From assembly GCA_019112735.1 (NCBI GenBank), contig DXIS01000029.1, positions 23,594 through 87,593 of the forward strand: a DNA stretch of 64,000 bases, read 5' to 3'. Positions 32,124 to 41,040 of the stretch are shown one piece after another. The notes beneath the pieces are model-generated. The model had not been told where the DNA came from. It did no database searches and saw nothing but the letters and a program-made list of their open reading frames with translations. The position numbers and the translations under genes are program-made. How positions within the stretch are numbered: position 1 is the first letter of the stretch; the number at the start of each line of letters is the position of its first letter. Source of the DNA: Candidatus Mediterraneibacter guildfordensis. Its GTDB lineage: Bacteria; Bacillota; Clostridia; Lachnospirales; Lachnospiraceae.

Positions 32124-34499
32124 TTATTTCAGTTCTACGATCGTCACGCCGGCGTCGCCTTCGCCGAATTCGGCCAGATGATAGGATTTTACATGTTTCT
32201 GGCGGCGCAGGTACTCATGGATCCCTTTGCGCAGCGCACCGGTTCCTTTTCCGTGTACCACGCGGACCGTGTTCAGGTGGGAGAGGAGCGCGTCGTCCAG
32301 ATATTTGTCCAGTTCCGCCACCGCTTCGTCCACCGTCCGGCCGAGCAGGTTGATCTCAGGGCTCACGGACAGGGACTTGCTCATGCCGATCCGGCCTTTG
32401 GAGGTGCGGGTCAGCTTTTTGGGCGAATAGGCCGACGGTTCTTCCACGATCTCCAGATCGGAGATGTTGACCTGGGAGCGGAGGATGCCCATCTGGACCG
32501 TGACATTGCCGCGGGAATCCGGCAGCGACTGGATCGTGCCGGTCAGGTTCATGCTCAGTACGCGCACTGTCTCGCCGAGTTTAAACTCATCTGCCTTATG
32601 CGCTTTTTTATTTTTTCGGGCGGGCAGGGAAGAGGCGGATGCCGTGTCGTTGATCTTCCGGCGGAGCCGGTCTCTTTCTTTTTCCATCTCTGCGGCGGAA
32701 ATGTTTTCTTTTCCGAATTTATGGAAATTGCGGATCGTTTCGTCGGCCACTTCCTTCGCTTCCCGGAGAATGGCGTTGGCCTTCTCGTTGGCCTCCCGGA
32801 TAATGCGGTCCCGCTGTTCGTCGAGCTTCTCCTGCCGCTGCTGCGCGCGGGCTTTCAGGTCTTCGGCCTCGCGCCGGAAGGCTTCGATCTGAGCCTGTTC
32901 TTTTTCAATGGTCCGGCGGCTCTCTTCCAGGTCGCTGAGCAGGTCTTCAAAAGAGACGTCCTGTTCGCTTAAGCGCCTGCGGGCGTCATCGATGATATAA
33001 TCCGGAAGCCCCAGCTTCCCGGAGATGGCAAAAGCGTTGCTCTTGCCCGGGATCCCGATGAGCAGCCGGTACGTGGGCCGGAGGGTTGCCACATCGAATT
33101 CGCAGCAGGCATTTTCCACGCCGGGCGTGGAGAGCGCATACACTTTCAGTTCACTGTAATGGGTGGTCGCCATGGTGCGGATCCCCCTTCCGTGCAGATA
33201 GGAAAGGATGGAGGTCGCCAGGGCGGCGCCTTCGGTGGGATCGGTCCCGGCGCCCAGCTCGTCAAAGAGCACCAGGGAACGTTCGTCCGCTTTATTCAGG
33301 AAAGAGACGATATTCGTCATGTGGGCGGAGAACGTACTCAGGCTCTGCTCGATGCTCTGTTCATCCCCGATGTCGGCATAAACCTGGTCAAATACCGCCA
33401 GTTCCGACCGGTCGCCCGCCGGGATATGCAGGCCGGACTGGCCCATCAGGGTGAGCAGCCCCACGGTTTTCAGAGACACGGTCTTGCCGCCGGTATTGGG
33501 GCCGGTCACGATCAGCAGGTCAAAGTCATCGCCGAGCCTTACCGTGATCGGGACCACGGTCTTCTGGTCGAGCAGCGGATGCCGGCCTTCCCGGATGTGG
33601 ATGCGGCCCTCCCGGTTCAGGACCGGACGGCTCCCGCGCATGGACAGGGCCAGCGCACCCCGGGCAAAGATAAAGTCCAGGTCGGTAAGCGCCCGGTAGT
33701 CGGCGCGGATCTCTTCGATATACTGCGCGGCCTCTTCGCTCAGCCGTGCCAGGATCACCTGGATCTCTTCCTGTTCTTTTGCGTAAAGCTCCTTCAGGTC
33801 ATTATTCAGCTTCACGACCGCCATCGGCTCGATGAATAAAGTGGAGCCGGTGGAAGACTGGTCGTGGATCAGCCCCTGCACCTGGGAGCGGTATTCGGAT
33901 TTGACCGGGATGCAGTACCGGTCTCCCCGCATGGTGATGATGGCGTCCTGGAGATAGGTGCGCATGGATCCGTTTACCAGACCGTTCAGCGTACTGTGGA
34001 TCCGGTCGTTGATCCCGTTTATGCTGCGCCGGATGTGTTTCAGCGTGCTGCTGGCGTCGTCGCTTACTTCATCCTCTGAGACGATGCAGCGCTCGATCTC
34101 GCCGGCAAGCGGAGACAGCGGGTCCAGCTGGTCAAAGTATGCATCCAGGCAGTCGGCCTCTTCTTCCTGGGTGTCGCGGCGGCCGTAAGCGCGGGCCCTG
34201 GCTGCCGTGGCGAGGAGACGCCCGATGCGCAGCAGTTCCGGGATGCTCAGAGCGCCCCCGATCTCCAGCCGCTTCATGGATTCCTCCACGGGTGCGGCGT
34301 CGGAAAGCGAGATCCGTCCTTTGCGTACGATCCGGGTGTATGCGGCGGCGGTCTGCTCCTGGTAAGTATCGATCTTATCTGTATCTGTCATCGGCTTCAG
34401 GCGGCGGCAGAGCTGCTTCCCCCTGAAAGATCCCGCCTCTTCTTCAAGGCGGGCGGTTATTTTGTCAAATTCAAGTTTTGCAAGTGTTTTCTGATTCAT
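32124..34499 (-). CDS. mutS2: MutS2 (RqcU-type) ATPase/endonuclease
   Basis: A 791-aa MutS-family dimer lacking the mismatch-recognition domain. In Firmicutes it limits homologous recombination and splits collided ribosomes. Visible: core/lever helices in the first 300 residues, Walker A GPNTGGKT (about 332-339), Walker B LVLFDELGAGTDPTEG, a long coiled coil (about 510-630), and the C-terminal Smr nuclease domain (about 715-791) with VRVVHGKGTGALR. Length and domain order are normal. Transcribed leftward, upstream of the two-component system. Confidence 0.95.
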   Translation of the reverse strand: MNQKTLAKLEFDKITARLEEEAGSFRGKQLCRRLKPMTDTDKIDTYQEQTAAAYTRIVRKGRISLSDAAPVEESMKRLEIGGALSIPELLRIGRLLATAARARAYGRRDTQEEEADCLDAYFDQLDPLSPLAGEIERCIVSEDEVSDDASSTLKHIRRSINGINDRIHSTLNGLVNGSMRTYLQDAIITMRGDRYCIPVKSEYRSQVQGLIHDQSSTGSTLFIEPMAVVKLNNDLKELYAKEQEEIQVILARLSEEAAQYIEEIRADYRALTDLDFIFARGALALSMRGSRPVLNREGRIHIREGRHPLLDQKTVVPITVRLGDDFDLLIVTGPNTGGKTVSLKTVGLLTLMGQSGLHIPAGDRSELAVFDQVYADIGDEQSIEQSLSTFSAHMTNIVSFLNKADERSLVLFDELGAGTDPTEGAALATSILSYLHGRGIRTMATTHYSELKVYALSTPGVENACCEFDVATLRPTYRLLIGIPGKSNAFAISGKLGLPDYIIDDARRRLSEQDVSFEDLLSDLEESRRTIEKEQAQIEAFRREAEDLKARAQQRQEKLDEQRDRIIREANEKANAILREAKEVADETIRNFHKFGKENISAAEMEKERDRLRRKINDTASASSLPARKNKKAHKADEFKLGETVRVLSMNLTGTIQSLPDSRGNVTVQMGILRSQVNISDLEIVEEPSAYSPKKLTRTSKGRIGMSKSLSVSPEINLLGRTVDEAVAELDKYLDDALLSHLNTVRVVHGKGTGALRKGIHEYLRRQKHVKSYHLAEFGEGDAGVTIVELK

Positions 34500-34581
34500 A
34501 TGATCCCTCTGTTTACGTCTGACTTTCGCATGTAACTAGTTTACCCTATAATGACGATAAAGAAAAGTCCTTTCCAGGTGA

Positions 34582-34610
34582 TTGAACTATCTTTGCGAAT
34601 CGGTTATACT
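34582..34610 (+). promoter_or_regulatory. Promoter of the HtrA-like gene
   Basis: TTGAAC (34582-34587), 17-base spacer, TATACT (34605-34610). The expected start of transcription (about 34617) falls right at the ribosome binding site, so the leader is very short. This excludes the in-frame codon at 34582 as a start. Confidence 0.65.
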
Positions 34611-34626
34611 AGAATCCGGAGGAAAT

Positions 34627-35904
34627 ATGCCCATGCCGAACGATAAAGACCAGAATCTGAGTCCGGATGAGGGACCGGAAGAGAAGAACTATTCTTTCCT
34701 GCAGGAAACCATAAAACCAAAGCCGGTCAGCAGGCAGCAGCTCGCGCGCCAGATCGCCAGGATCGCCATTTACGGAGTGATCCTCGGGGCGTTTGCCTGC
34801 CTTGGTTTTTATGCGCTTAAACCGTGGATGCAGGACACTTTCAGAGGGGATCTGGAGACGGTCTCTATCCCCGAGGATGAGGAAGCGGAAGAACCGGCGG
34901 AGGAGCCGGAGGAGGAACCGGCGGATCCGGTGCTGGATGCGGAAAGCTATGAAGAGCTCATGGATTCTGTGAACGAACGGGCGCAGGAGGCAAAACGGGG
35001 GCTTGCCTATATCCAGCCTGTCTCAGATACGGGAAACTGGGAAGAGCGGATGACCGGGATCCGTGCGGGTACGGCCGGGGTGATCCTGGCGGACAACGGA
35101 CAGGAACTTCTGATCCTGGCGGACAGTTCGGTGAGTGAAGGTGCAGATAAGTGGTCCGTCACATTTCAGGATTCCAGCACATATACGGCTTCCCTGAAAC
35201 AGCGGGACCTGAACAGCGGGCTTGCGGTATTCAGCGTGCCCAGGGCAGACATTGCCGATAATACATGGGACAAGATCAAAATATCCGTCCTCGGGAATTC
35301 CAATCTGATCCGGCAGGGAAGCGTGGTCATTGCCCTGGGGGATATGTTCGGATATGAAGACGGCATGGCCTGCGGGACGGTCAGTTCCGCGGAGTATAAA
35401 GAGACGGTCTATGACCTGGAGTGCGGCATCATTTCGACCGATATAGCCGTCGATGCTGAAGGGACCGGCGTTCTCTTTAACCTCGAAGGTGAAGTGATCG
35501 GTCTGATCACGCCCTCGGTCTGGGATAAAGAAGATCATTCGGTGGCGAATGCAAGGGCCATCTCGGACCTGAAAACCGTGATCGAGATCCTGGCCAATGA
35601 TGAAAATGTCCCGTACGTCGGCATCTATGCGACTACGGTGACCAGCGATCTTCAGGAGCAGGGAATGCCGGCGGGCATTTATGTCGTGGATGTGGATCCG
35701 GAATCACCGGCCATGGAAGCCGGGATCCAGAGCGGTGACATCATCTGCGAAGCGGCGCATGAAGAGATCACAGGCATCAATACCTATCAGAATACTATAT
35801 TGAAGACAAAGGCCGGGGACATGATCCGGGTCGCAGGACAGCGGCGCGGCGCGGACGGCTATGTGGATATAGATTTTACGATTACAGTAGGAAGCAAGAA
35901 ATAA
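34627..35904 (+). CDS. HtrA/DegP-like PDZ membrane protein without catalytic triad
   Basis: A 425-aa cell-surface protein with an acidic N-terminus, one membrane helix (about 48-70), a Glu/Pro-rich stalk, a trypsin-like beta-barrel (about 130-305) and a C-terminal PDZ domain (about 320-420, with AGIYVVDVDPESPAMEAGIQ). In active HtrA the barrel carries TNNHV, DLAVL and GNSGG. Here the matching places read LILADSSV, NSGLAVFSV and AEGTGVLF: His, Asp and Ser are all gone. It is therefore a predicted pseudoprotease that might act as a scaffold or substrate sensor. GGAGG (34618-34622) favours the start at 34627 or the ATG at 34633. Confidence 0.85.
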   Translation: MPMPNDKDQNLSPDEGPEEKNYSFLQETIKPKPVSRQQLARQIARIAIYGVILGAFACLGFYALKPWMQDTFRGDLETVSIPEDEEAEEPAEEPEEEPADPVLDAESYEELMDSVNERAQEAKRGLAYIQPVSDTGNWEERMTGIRAGTAGVILADNGQELLILADSSVSEGADKWSVTFQDSSTYTASLKQRDLNSGLAVFSVPRADIADNTWDKIKISVLGNSNLIRQGSVVIALGDMFGYEDGMACGTVSSAEYKETVYDLECGIISTDIAVDAEGTGVLFNLEGEVIGLITPSVWDKEDHSVANARAISDLKTVIEILANDENVPYVGIYATTVTSDLQEQGMPAGIYVVDVDPESPAMEAGIQSGDIICEAAHEEITGINTYQNTILKTKAGDMIRVAGQRRGADGYVDIDFTITVGSKK

Positions 35905-35927
35905 AACCAATAGAAAGAGGATAATTT

Positions 35928-36872
35928 ATGAGATATATTAACGGGCTTCATGAAGGCGAAACGATCAGGAATATATATCTGTGTAAAGGAAAGCGCTCCG
36001 CGGAGACGCGGAACGGGAAACCCTATGACAACCTGCTCCTGCAGGACAAGACCGGGATCCTGGACGGCAAGGTGTGGGATCCGAACTCCCAGGGAATCGC
36101 GGAATACGATGAGAAGGATTTCATCGAAGTGTACGGGGACGTGATCAGTTACAACGGCAATCTCCAGCTGAACATCAAACAGATCCGGCGGGCGCAGGAG
36201 GGGGAATATGATCCGGCGGACTATATGCCCACCACGGATAAAAATGTGGATAAGATGTACGCAGGGCTGCTGGGCTATATCAGCAGGATCGCCAATCCGC
36301 ACCTGAAACAGCTCCTGGAATACTTCTTTGTAAAAGATGAAGCGTTTGCCAAAAGATTCAAGGGACATTCCGCGGCAAAGACGGTCCATCACAGCTTTTC
36401 CGGAGGACTTCTGGAGCATACGCTCAGCGTCGTCCATATGTGCGATTATTTTGCCGCAGCCTATCCGATCCTGAATAAAGACCTGCTGATCACGGCGGCG
36501 ATCTGCCATGACATCGGCAAGACAAGAGAGCTGTCCACATTTCCGGACAATGATTACACGGACGAGGGCCAGCTGATCGGCCACATCGTGATCGGGGTGG
36601 AGATGGTGGACGAAGCGCTCCGCGCGATCCCGGATTTCCCGCCGCGGCTTGCGGGTGAGTTGAAACACTGCATCATCGCCCATCACGGCGAGCTGGAGTA
36701 CGGTTCCCCGAAGAAGCCGGCGCTGGCGGAAGCCATGGCGCTGAATCTGGCGGACAATGCGGATGCGAAGATGCAGACACTGACTGAGATCTTCAAAGGA
36801 AAGACCGGGACAGAGTGGCTCGGATACAATAAGCTCTTCGAGTCCAATCTGCGCAGGACCTCAGAAATATAA
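35928..36872 (+). CDS. yhaM: 3'-5' exoribonuclease YhaM
   Basis: Cytoplasmic exonuclease that trims RNA (and single-stranded DNA) 3' ends, often by a few nucleotides after Rho-independent terminators. 314 aa: N-terminal OB fold (about 10-90) with LQDKTGILDGKVWD, then an HD-domain (about 155-290) with metal ligands in HHSFSGGLLEHTLSVV, ICHDIGKTREL and CIIAHHGELEYGS. Length matches Bacillus YhaM. AGAGGAT lies before the ATG. Followed 15 bases later by rlmD, likely one operon. Confidence 0.95.
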   Translation: MRYINGLHEGETIRNIYLCKGKRSAETRNGKPYDNLLLQDKTGILDGKVWDPNSQGIAEYDEKDFIEVYGDVISYNGNLQLNIKQIRRAQEGEYDPADYMPTTDKNVDKMYAGLLGYISRIANPHLKQLLEYFFVKDEAFAKRFKGHSAAKTVHHSFSGGLLEHTLSVVHMCDYFAAAYPILNKDLLITAAICHDIGKTRELSTFPDNDYTDEGQLIGHIVIGVEMVDEALRAIPDFPPRLAGELKHCIIAHHGELEYGSPKKPALAEAMALNLADNADAKMQTLTEIFKGKTGTEWLGYNKLFESNLRRTSEI

Positions 36873-36887
36873 CAGCAGGAGCGTATT

Positions 36888-38279
36888 ATGCAGAAAAATG
36901 ATACGGCAGTCATAGAGATCACTGATATCGGTGTAGGCGGCGAGGGTATAGGAAAACTCGACGGCTACACCCTCTTTGTTAAAGACGCTGTGATTGGTGA
37001 CAGAGTGGAAGTAAAAGTTATAAAGGCGAAGAAAAATTACGGATACGGACGGCTGATGCGGGTCATCGATCCGTCCCCGCACCGGGTGGAGCCCAGGTGC
37101 CGGTTCGCGCGTCAGTGCGGCGGCTGCCAGATCCAGGAGATGTCCTACGAACGGCAGCTGGAATTCAAGCAGAAAAAAGTGTATGACGACCTGGTGCGGA
37201 TCGGGGATTTCGCTCCGGAGCTGATCGGGCGGGTGATGGAACCCGTCGTCGGAATGGATGATCCTTTCGGCTACCGCAACAAAGCCCAGTTCCCCTTCGG
37301 GACGGACAGGGAAGGCAATCCGGTCACCGGATTTTATGCCGGAAGGACCCACGACATCATAGCCAATACAGACTGTGCGCTGGGCGTGCCGGAGAACCGT
37401 GAGATCCTGGAGATCATCCTGGCGTTTATGAAGAAATACCAGATCCCGTCCTATAACGAGAAGACCGGGGACGGGCTGATCCGTCATGCCCTGATCCGCT
37501 ACGGATTCGTGACAAAGGAGATCATGGTCTGCCTGATCATCAACGGAAGCGGCATTCCCCACGCGGACGAACTGATCCGGCAGCTTCAGGCCATCCCGGG
37601 GATGACCGGCGTCTCAGTCAGCGAGAATACCCGCCGGGACAATGTGATCATGGGAGAGACATATCATGTCCTCTGGGGCAAAGGTTATATCACGGATTAT
37701 ATCGGGAAGATCAGATATCAGATCTCCCCGCTGTCTTTTTACCAGGTGAATCCGGTGCAGACGGAGAAACTGTATTCCTTTGCCCTGGAATACGCGGACT
37801 TAAAAGGCGGAGAGACCGTCTGGGATCTCTACTGCGGGATCGGGACCATCTCGCTCTTCCTCGCGCAGAAAGCTGGAAAAGTGTACGGGGTGGAGATCGT
37901 GCCCCAGGCCATTGAAGATGCCCGCCGGAATGCGGAACTCAACGGGATCAAAAATGCAGAATTCTTCGTTGGGAAAGCTGAGGAAGTGTTGCCGGCGTTC
38001 TACGAGCAGAAGCGCGCAGAAGGCAGCGCAGAGACCCATGCGGATGTGATCGTGGTTGATCCGCCCAGAAAAGGCTGCGACGGGAAGCTCCTGGATACCA
38101 TTGTGAAGATGGCGCCGGAGAAAGTGGTCTATGTGAGCTGCGATCCGGCTACGCTGGCCCGGGATCTGAAGATCCTGTGCGCCAATGGATACGAACTGGT
38201 AAAAGTGCGGCCTGTAGATCAGTTCCCGATGAGTGTTCATGTGGAGACGGTAGTATTGATGTCAAAAGTCAAAGAATAG
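36888..38279 (+). CDS. rlmD: 23S rRNA (uracil-C5)-methyltransferase RlmD/RumA type
   Basis: SAM-dependent RNA methyltransferase of the TrmA/RumA/RlmCD family, making m5U in 23S rRNA. 463 aa: TRAM RNA-binding domain (1-60), iron-sulfur cysteines in CRFARQCGGC, SAM site VWDLYCGIGTISLFLA, VDPPRKGCD motif and catalytic Cys in VVYVSCDPATLARDL. The 3' end (HVETVVLMS) is intact. In Firmicutes the 3' end of this gene is a known target of integrative elements. Composition changes sharply just after the stop. Confidence 0.93.
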   Translation: MQKNDTAVIEITDIGVGGEGIGKLDGYTLFVKDAVIGDRVEVKVIKAKKNYGYGRLMRVIDPSPHRVEPRCRFARQCGGCQIQEMSYERQLEFKQKKVYDDLVRIGDFAPELIGRVMEPVVGMDDPFGYRNKAQFPFGTDREGNPVTGFYAGRTHDIIANTDCALGVPENREILEIILAFMKKYQIPSYNEKTGDGLIRHALIRYGFVTKEIMVCLIINGSGIPHADELIRQLQAIPGMTGVSVSENTRRDNVIMGETYHVLWGKGYITDYIGKIRYQISPLSFYQVNPVQTEKLYSFALEYADLKGGETVWDLYCGIGTISLFLAQKAGKVYGVEIVPQAIEDARRNAELNGIKNAEFFVGKAEEVLPAFYEQKRAEGSAETHADVIVVDPPRKGCDGKLLDTIVKMAPEKVVYVSCDPATLARDLKILCANGYELVKVRPVDQFPMSVHVETVVLMSKVKE

Positions 38280-38310
38280 AATATTGAAAAAATGTAGAAA
38301 ACAAGGGATT

Positions 38311-38362
38311 TCCGGGAGTCGGGGCTTGTCAGAGGACAGGTTTCGCTTCCCGGATTTTTTAT
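38311..38362 (+). terminator. Intrinsic terminator after rlmD
   Basis: Outer stem TCCGGGA (38311-38317) with TCCCGGA (38348-38354), inner stem TTGTC/GACAG, then TTTTTTATTTT. Confidence 0.8.
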
Positions 38363-38780
38363 TTTACGGGTAAGTGGGAATTGGTCTATTGTGAAAATTG
38401 GTGGAGAGTTGAGTGGTTGATTTTGATATTGGGGGTGTTGAGTTGACAGGTTGGATAAATGGTATGTGGAGTTGATAAGTTTAATGGACAAAACCACGCT
38501 GAGATTGCTACAACTCCATACATTCAAAAATGCCGTAATTCCACCGTTCCTGGGTGTTTTTTATTTCCGGAACGTGACGGCATAGGTAGGTTGGCGGCTT
38601 TTTTAGGATGCCCTTCTTTGTCGGTGGTGCTCTATAACGATAGAAAATTTATCGTTACAGAGTAAGGCTATCGTTAAGATGTGCTATGGATTTTTTGAGT
38701 GTTATTTGCCTTATTAATATGTAGGAACAAACGTTCTCGAACCAAGAGAATAAAAACTCGCAATTTAATGCGAAAAACTG
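38363..38780. other. Gene-free junction between host backbone and AT-rich island
   Basis: No convincing gene. Holds a 102-base stretch with a single C on the plus strand (38387-38488); a two-tier hairpin at about 38532-38580 (TGCCGT/ACGGCA outside CGTTCC/GGAACG); and three copies of TATCGTTA, two as an inverted pair (38635-38642 reversed, 38650-38657) and one more at 38669-38676. This is the expected place for the left attachment region of an integrated element, but no right-end copy is in the window. Confidence 0.5.
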
Positions 38781-38809
38781 TTGTAATGCAGGTGGCCCTG
38801 TGGTACGAT
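38781..38809 (+). promoter_or_regulatory. Promoter of the restriction-modification module
   Basis: TTGTAA (38781-38786), 17-base spacer, TACGAT (38804-38809), about 70 bases before the XRE regulator. Confidence 0.5.
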
Positions 38810-38880
38810 ATCTATAAAGTTCTTTTGCTGGTCGAAGAGTCAGTGTTGCCGTTGGCGGCTGTAAGAGTTGGAGGATAGGT

Positions 38881-39090
38881 ATGTCAGTTTCATATAACAG
38901 ACTCTGGAAGTTGTTGATAGATAAAAATATGAGTGTTGCTGAAATGCGCAGGGCCGCAGATATTGCGCCCAACACGGTTACCCGTATGAAGAAAGACCAG
39001 GAAGTGACCATGTCAGTGCTTGAGAAGATTTGTGCTGTTTTAGATGCAGATTTCGGGGACATTGTTGAATATGTCAAAGATGAAAAATAG
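38881..39090 (+). CDS. XRE-family helix-turn-helix regulator (YozG-like)
   Basis: A 69-aa DNA-binding protein consisting almost only of a Cro/CI-type helix-turn-helix: SYNRLWKLLIDKNMSVAEM, RRAADIAPNTVTRMKKDQE and a C-terminal LEKICAVLDADFGDIVEY. GGAGGAT lies 6-7 bases upstream. It is the first gene of the restriction-modification module, 38 bases before the methylase, in the place of a controller (C) protein. It is smaller than most C proteins (about 80-100 aa) but could do the same task of delaying restriction. Confidence 0.85.
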   Translation: MSVSYNRLWKLLIDKNMSVAEMRRAADIAPNTVTRMKKDQEVTMSVLEKICAVLDADFGDIVEYVKDEK

Positions 39091-39128
39091 ATTTACTTTT
39101 TACCATAGAAAGACAGGATTGAGGTATT

Positions 39129-40310
39129 ATGAATTCGATAGAATTATTTAGCGGGACAGGTGGATTGGCTCTTGGCTTGCAACTGGCAGGATTTGATCAT
39201 AAGGCTCTTTTTGAGTGGGATAAGGCCTCTTGCGAAAACATAAAGGAAAATATCGCAAATGGATATCCGGGCGTCAGAGATTGGAAGGTATACCAAACGG
39301 ATGTAAGAACCGTAAATTATAATGGCTATACGGGGAGTATCCAACTTGTTGCTGGAGGACCACCGTGCCAGCCATTTTCGTTAGGTGGAAAGCATCAGGC
39401 CTATAATGATAAGCGGGATATGTTTCCTGAAGCTGTGCGCGCTGTGCGCGAGACGCAACCTGAAGCATTTATATTTGAAAATGTAAAAGGACTTTTAAGG
39501 AAGTCTTTTAGCTCCTACTTTAATTATATTCTACTACAGCTTCAACACCCGGAGATCGTAAAAAAAGAAAATATGACATGGGAAGAACATATGTCGCTAC
39601 TCGAAAAGCACCACACGGCCGGGCATGATGACGGTCTGTCCTACAATGTTGTTTTTCGATTGTTGAATGCCGCTGACTACGGCGTGCCGCAATCCCGGCA
39701 TCGTGTTATTATCGTAGGCTTCAGAAGTGACAGCAATATAAGCTGGAGCTTTCCGAATGCTACCCACTCACAGGAAGCTTTGTTATATTCTAAGTGGGTT
39801 ACAGGCGATTATTGGCGGGAACACGACATAAAAAAGCCGAGTGAAATGCCGCTGTCTACCGCACAACTACGTTCAGTACGCCGTGCTGTTGAGGAAACGG
39901 ATACACCGTTGCAGAGATGGCAGACTGTGCGTGATGCGATTGGAGACCTGCCTAATCCCGCTGATACACATGGGTCTGGCACTTACTATAACCATGAGTT
40001 CCGAGATGGTGCCCGGATTTATGCAGGGCATTCAGGCAGTAAAATGGACGAACCTTCCAAGACCATCAAGGCTGGCGCACACGGTGTGCCAGGCGGTGAA
40101 AATATGGTTGTGCTGGACGATGGCAGTGTCCGCTACTATACAGTTCGAGAAAGTGCGCGGATACAAACTTTCCCGGATGATTATATCTTTAGTGCATCCT
40201 GGACTGAGAGTATGAGACAAATCGGAAATGCGGTGCCTGTGAAATTAGCGAAGGCAGTTGGCGACTCCGTCATTACACAGATGAAAGGACTGGTGAAACA
40301 CAATGGCTAA
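39129..40310 (+). CDS. DNA (cytosine-5-)-methyltransferase of a type II R-M system
   Basis: A 393-aa C5 methylase. Motif I ELFSGTGGLALGLQLAGF, motif IV GGPPCQPFSLGG with catalytic Cys80, motif VI ENVKGLL, motif VIII QSRHRVIIVGF, and motifs IX/X RESARIQTFPDDY and QIGNAVPVKLA. A long target-recognition region sits between VIII and IX. It overlaps the restriction gene by 8 bases, so the pair is a true unit. By pairing with an Eco29kI-type nuclease it is predicted to modify a cytosine in CCGCGG. Base composition is AT-richer than the host genes. Confidence 0.93.
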   Translation: MNSIELFSGTGGLALGLQLAGFDHKALFEWDKASCENIKENIANGYPGVRDWKVYQTDVRTVNYNGYTGSIQLVAGGPPCQPFSLGGKHQAYNDKRDMFPEAVRAVRETQPEAFIFENVKGLLRKSFSSYFNYILLQLQHPEIVKKENMTWEEHMSLLEKHHTAGHDDGLSYNVVFRLLNAADYGVPQSRHRVIIVGFRSDSNISWSFPNATHSQEALLYSKWVTGDYWREHDIKKPSEMPLSTAQLRSVRRAVEETDTPLQRWQTVRDAIGDLPNPADTHGSGTYYNHEFRDGARIYAGHSGSKMDEPSKTIKAGAHGVPGGENMVVLDDGSVRYYTVRESARIQTFPDDYIFSASWTESMRQIGNAVPVKLAKAVGDSVITQMKGLVKHNG

Positions 40311-40932
40311 GAAATCAGACTATCCGGTATATGAACCCTTCAACCCGCTGGACAAGCGTCATTTGGGCGCAAGCGTAGCAAATGCTCTTTTGGAGTCTGA
40401 AACTTACCCTTTGCCGCCAGAACCGTTCATTGGTGCTGGAGTATATGCACTATATTATTTGGGTGATTTTCCCGTTTATGAAGTTCTCGCAGAAGTAAAT
40501 CGTAATGGCCAGTATGCTTGCCCTATCTATGTAGGAAAGGCAGTCCCCGATGGTGCAAGAAAAGGCGGCCAGGGAGATGATGTTGATCCCGGAACCGCAC
40601 TGTACAAACGATTAACAGATCATGCAAAATCAGTGGATGCAGCAACAAATCTTAGATTGGAGGACTTTCGGTGTCGATTCCTTTCTGTAGACGATATTTG
40701 GATTCCACTGACGGAGTCCTTATTGATTGAGCGGTTTAAACCGGTATGGAATCGTGTTTTGGATGGCTTTGGCAACCATGACCCCGGCAAGGGACGACAT
40801 AGGGGAAAGATGCCTCTTTGGGATTGCCTACATCCTGGCCGTGCCTGGGCAGAACGGCTTCAACCCTGCGCTTTTACTGCGGAAGAACTGGAACAACGGG
40901 TCAGAGAATATTTGAGAGATGCATTATTGTAA
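40303..40932 (+). CDS. Eco29kI-family GIY-YIG type II restriction endonuclease
   Basis: A 209-aa nuclease. The GIY-YIG active site is recognisable: GVYALYYLG (Tyr48), PIYVGKA (Tyr76), YKRLTDH (Arg103, His107), LTESLLIERF (Glu138) and KPVWN (Asn150), followed by the family block DGFGNHDPGKGR and LHPGRAWA. The spacing agrees with R.Eco29kI (Tyr49, Tyr76, Arg104, His108, Glu142, Asn154). Known members of the family (Eco29kI, NgoMIII, MraI) cut CCGCGG, so that is the predicted site. It starts 8 bases inside the methylase gene, with an ACAC-spaced weak ribosome binding site, so expression depends on coupled translation. Confidence 0.9.
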   Translation: MAKKSDYPVYEPFNPLDKRHLGASVANALLESETYPLPPEPFIGAGVYALYYLGDFPVYEVLAEVNRNGQYACPIYVGKAVPDGARKGGQGDDVDPGTALYKRLTDHAKSVDAATNLRLEDFRCRFLSVDDIWIPLTESLLIERFKPVWNRVLDGFGNHDPGKGRHRGKMPLWDCLHPGRAWAERLQPCAFTAEELEQRVREYLRDALL

Positions 40933-41040
40933 GGCTATTGATGTATTGCCAATTGGCGAATGACAGTTAAATATCAACGGTATTAATGCTGAGTGGTGAA
41001 TTAGAAAAGCCTACATTTTTCATTGTAGGAGGGCGTTCAC
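40933..41040 (+). promoter_or_regulatory. Spacer with palindrome before the metallopeptidase gene
   Basis: Contains the perfect 10-bp palindrome GCCAATTGGC (40948-40957), a possible operator, and ends with GTAGGAGGG just before the ATG at 41041. Confidence 0.35.
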
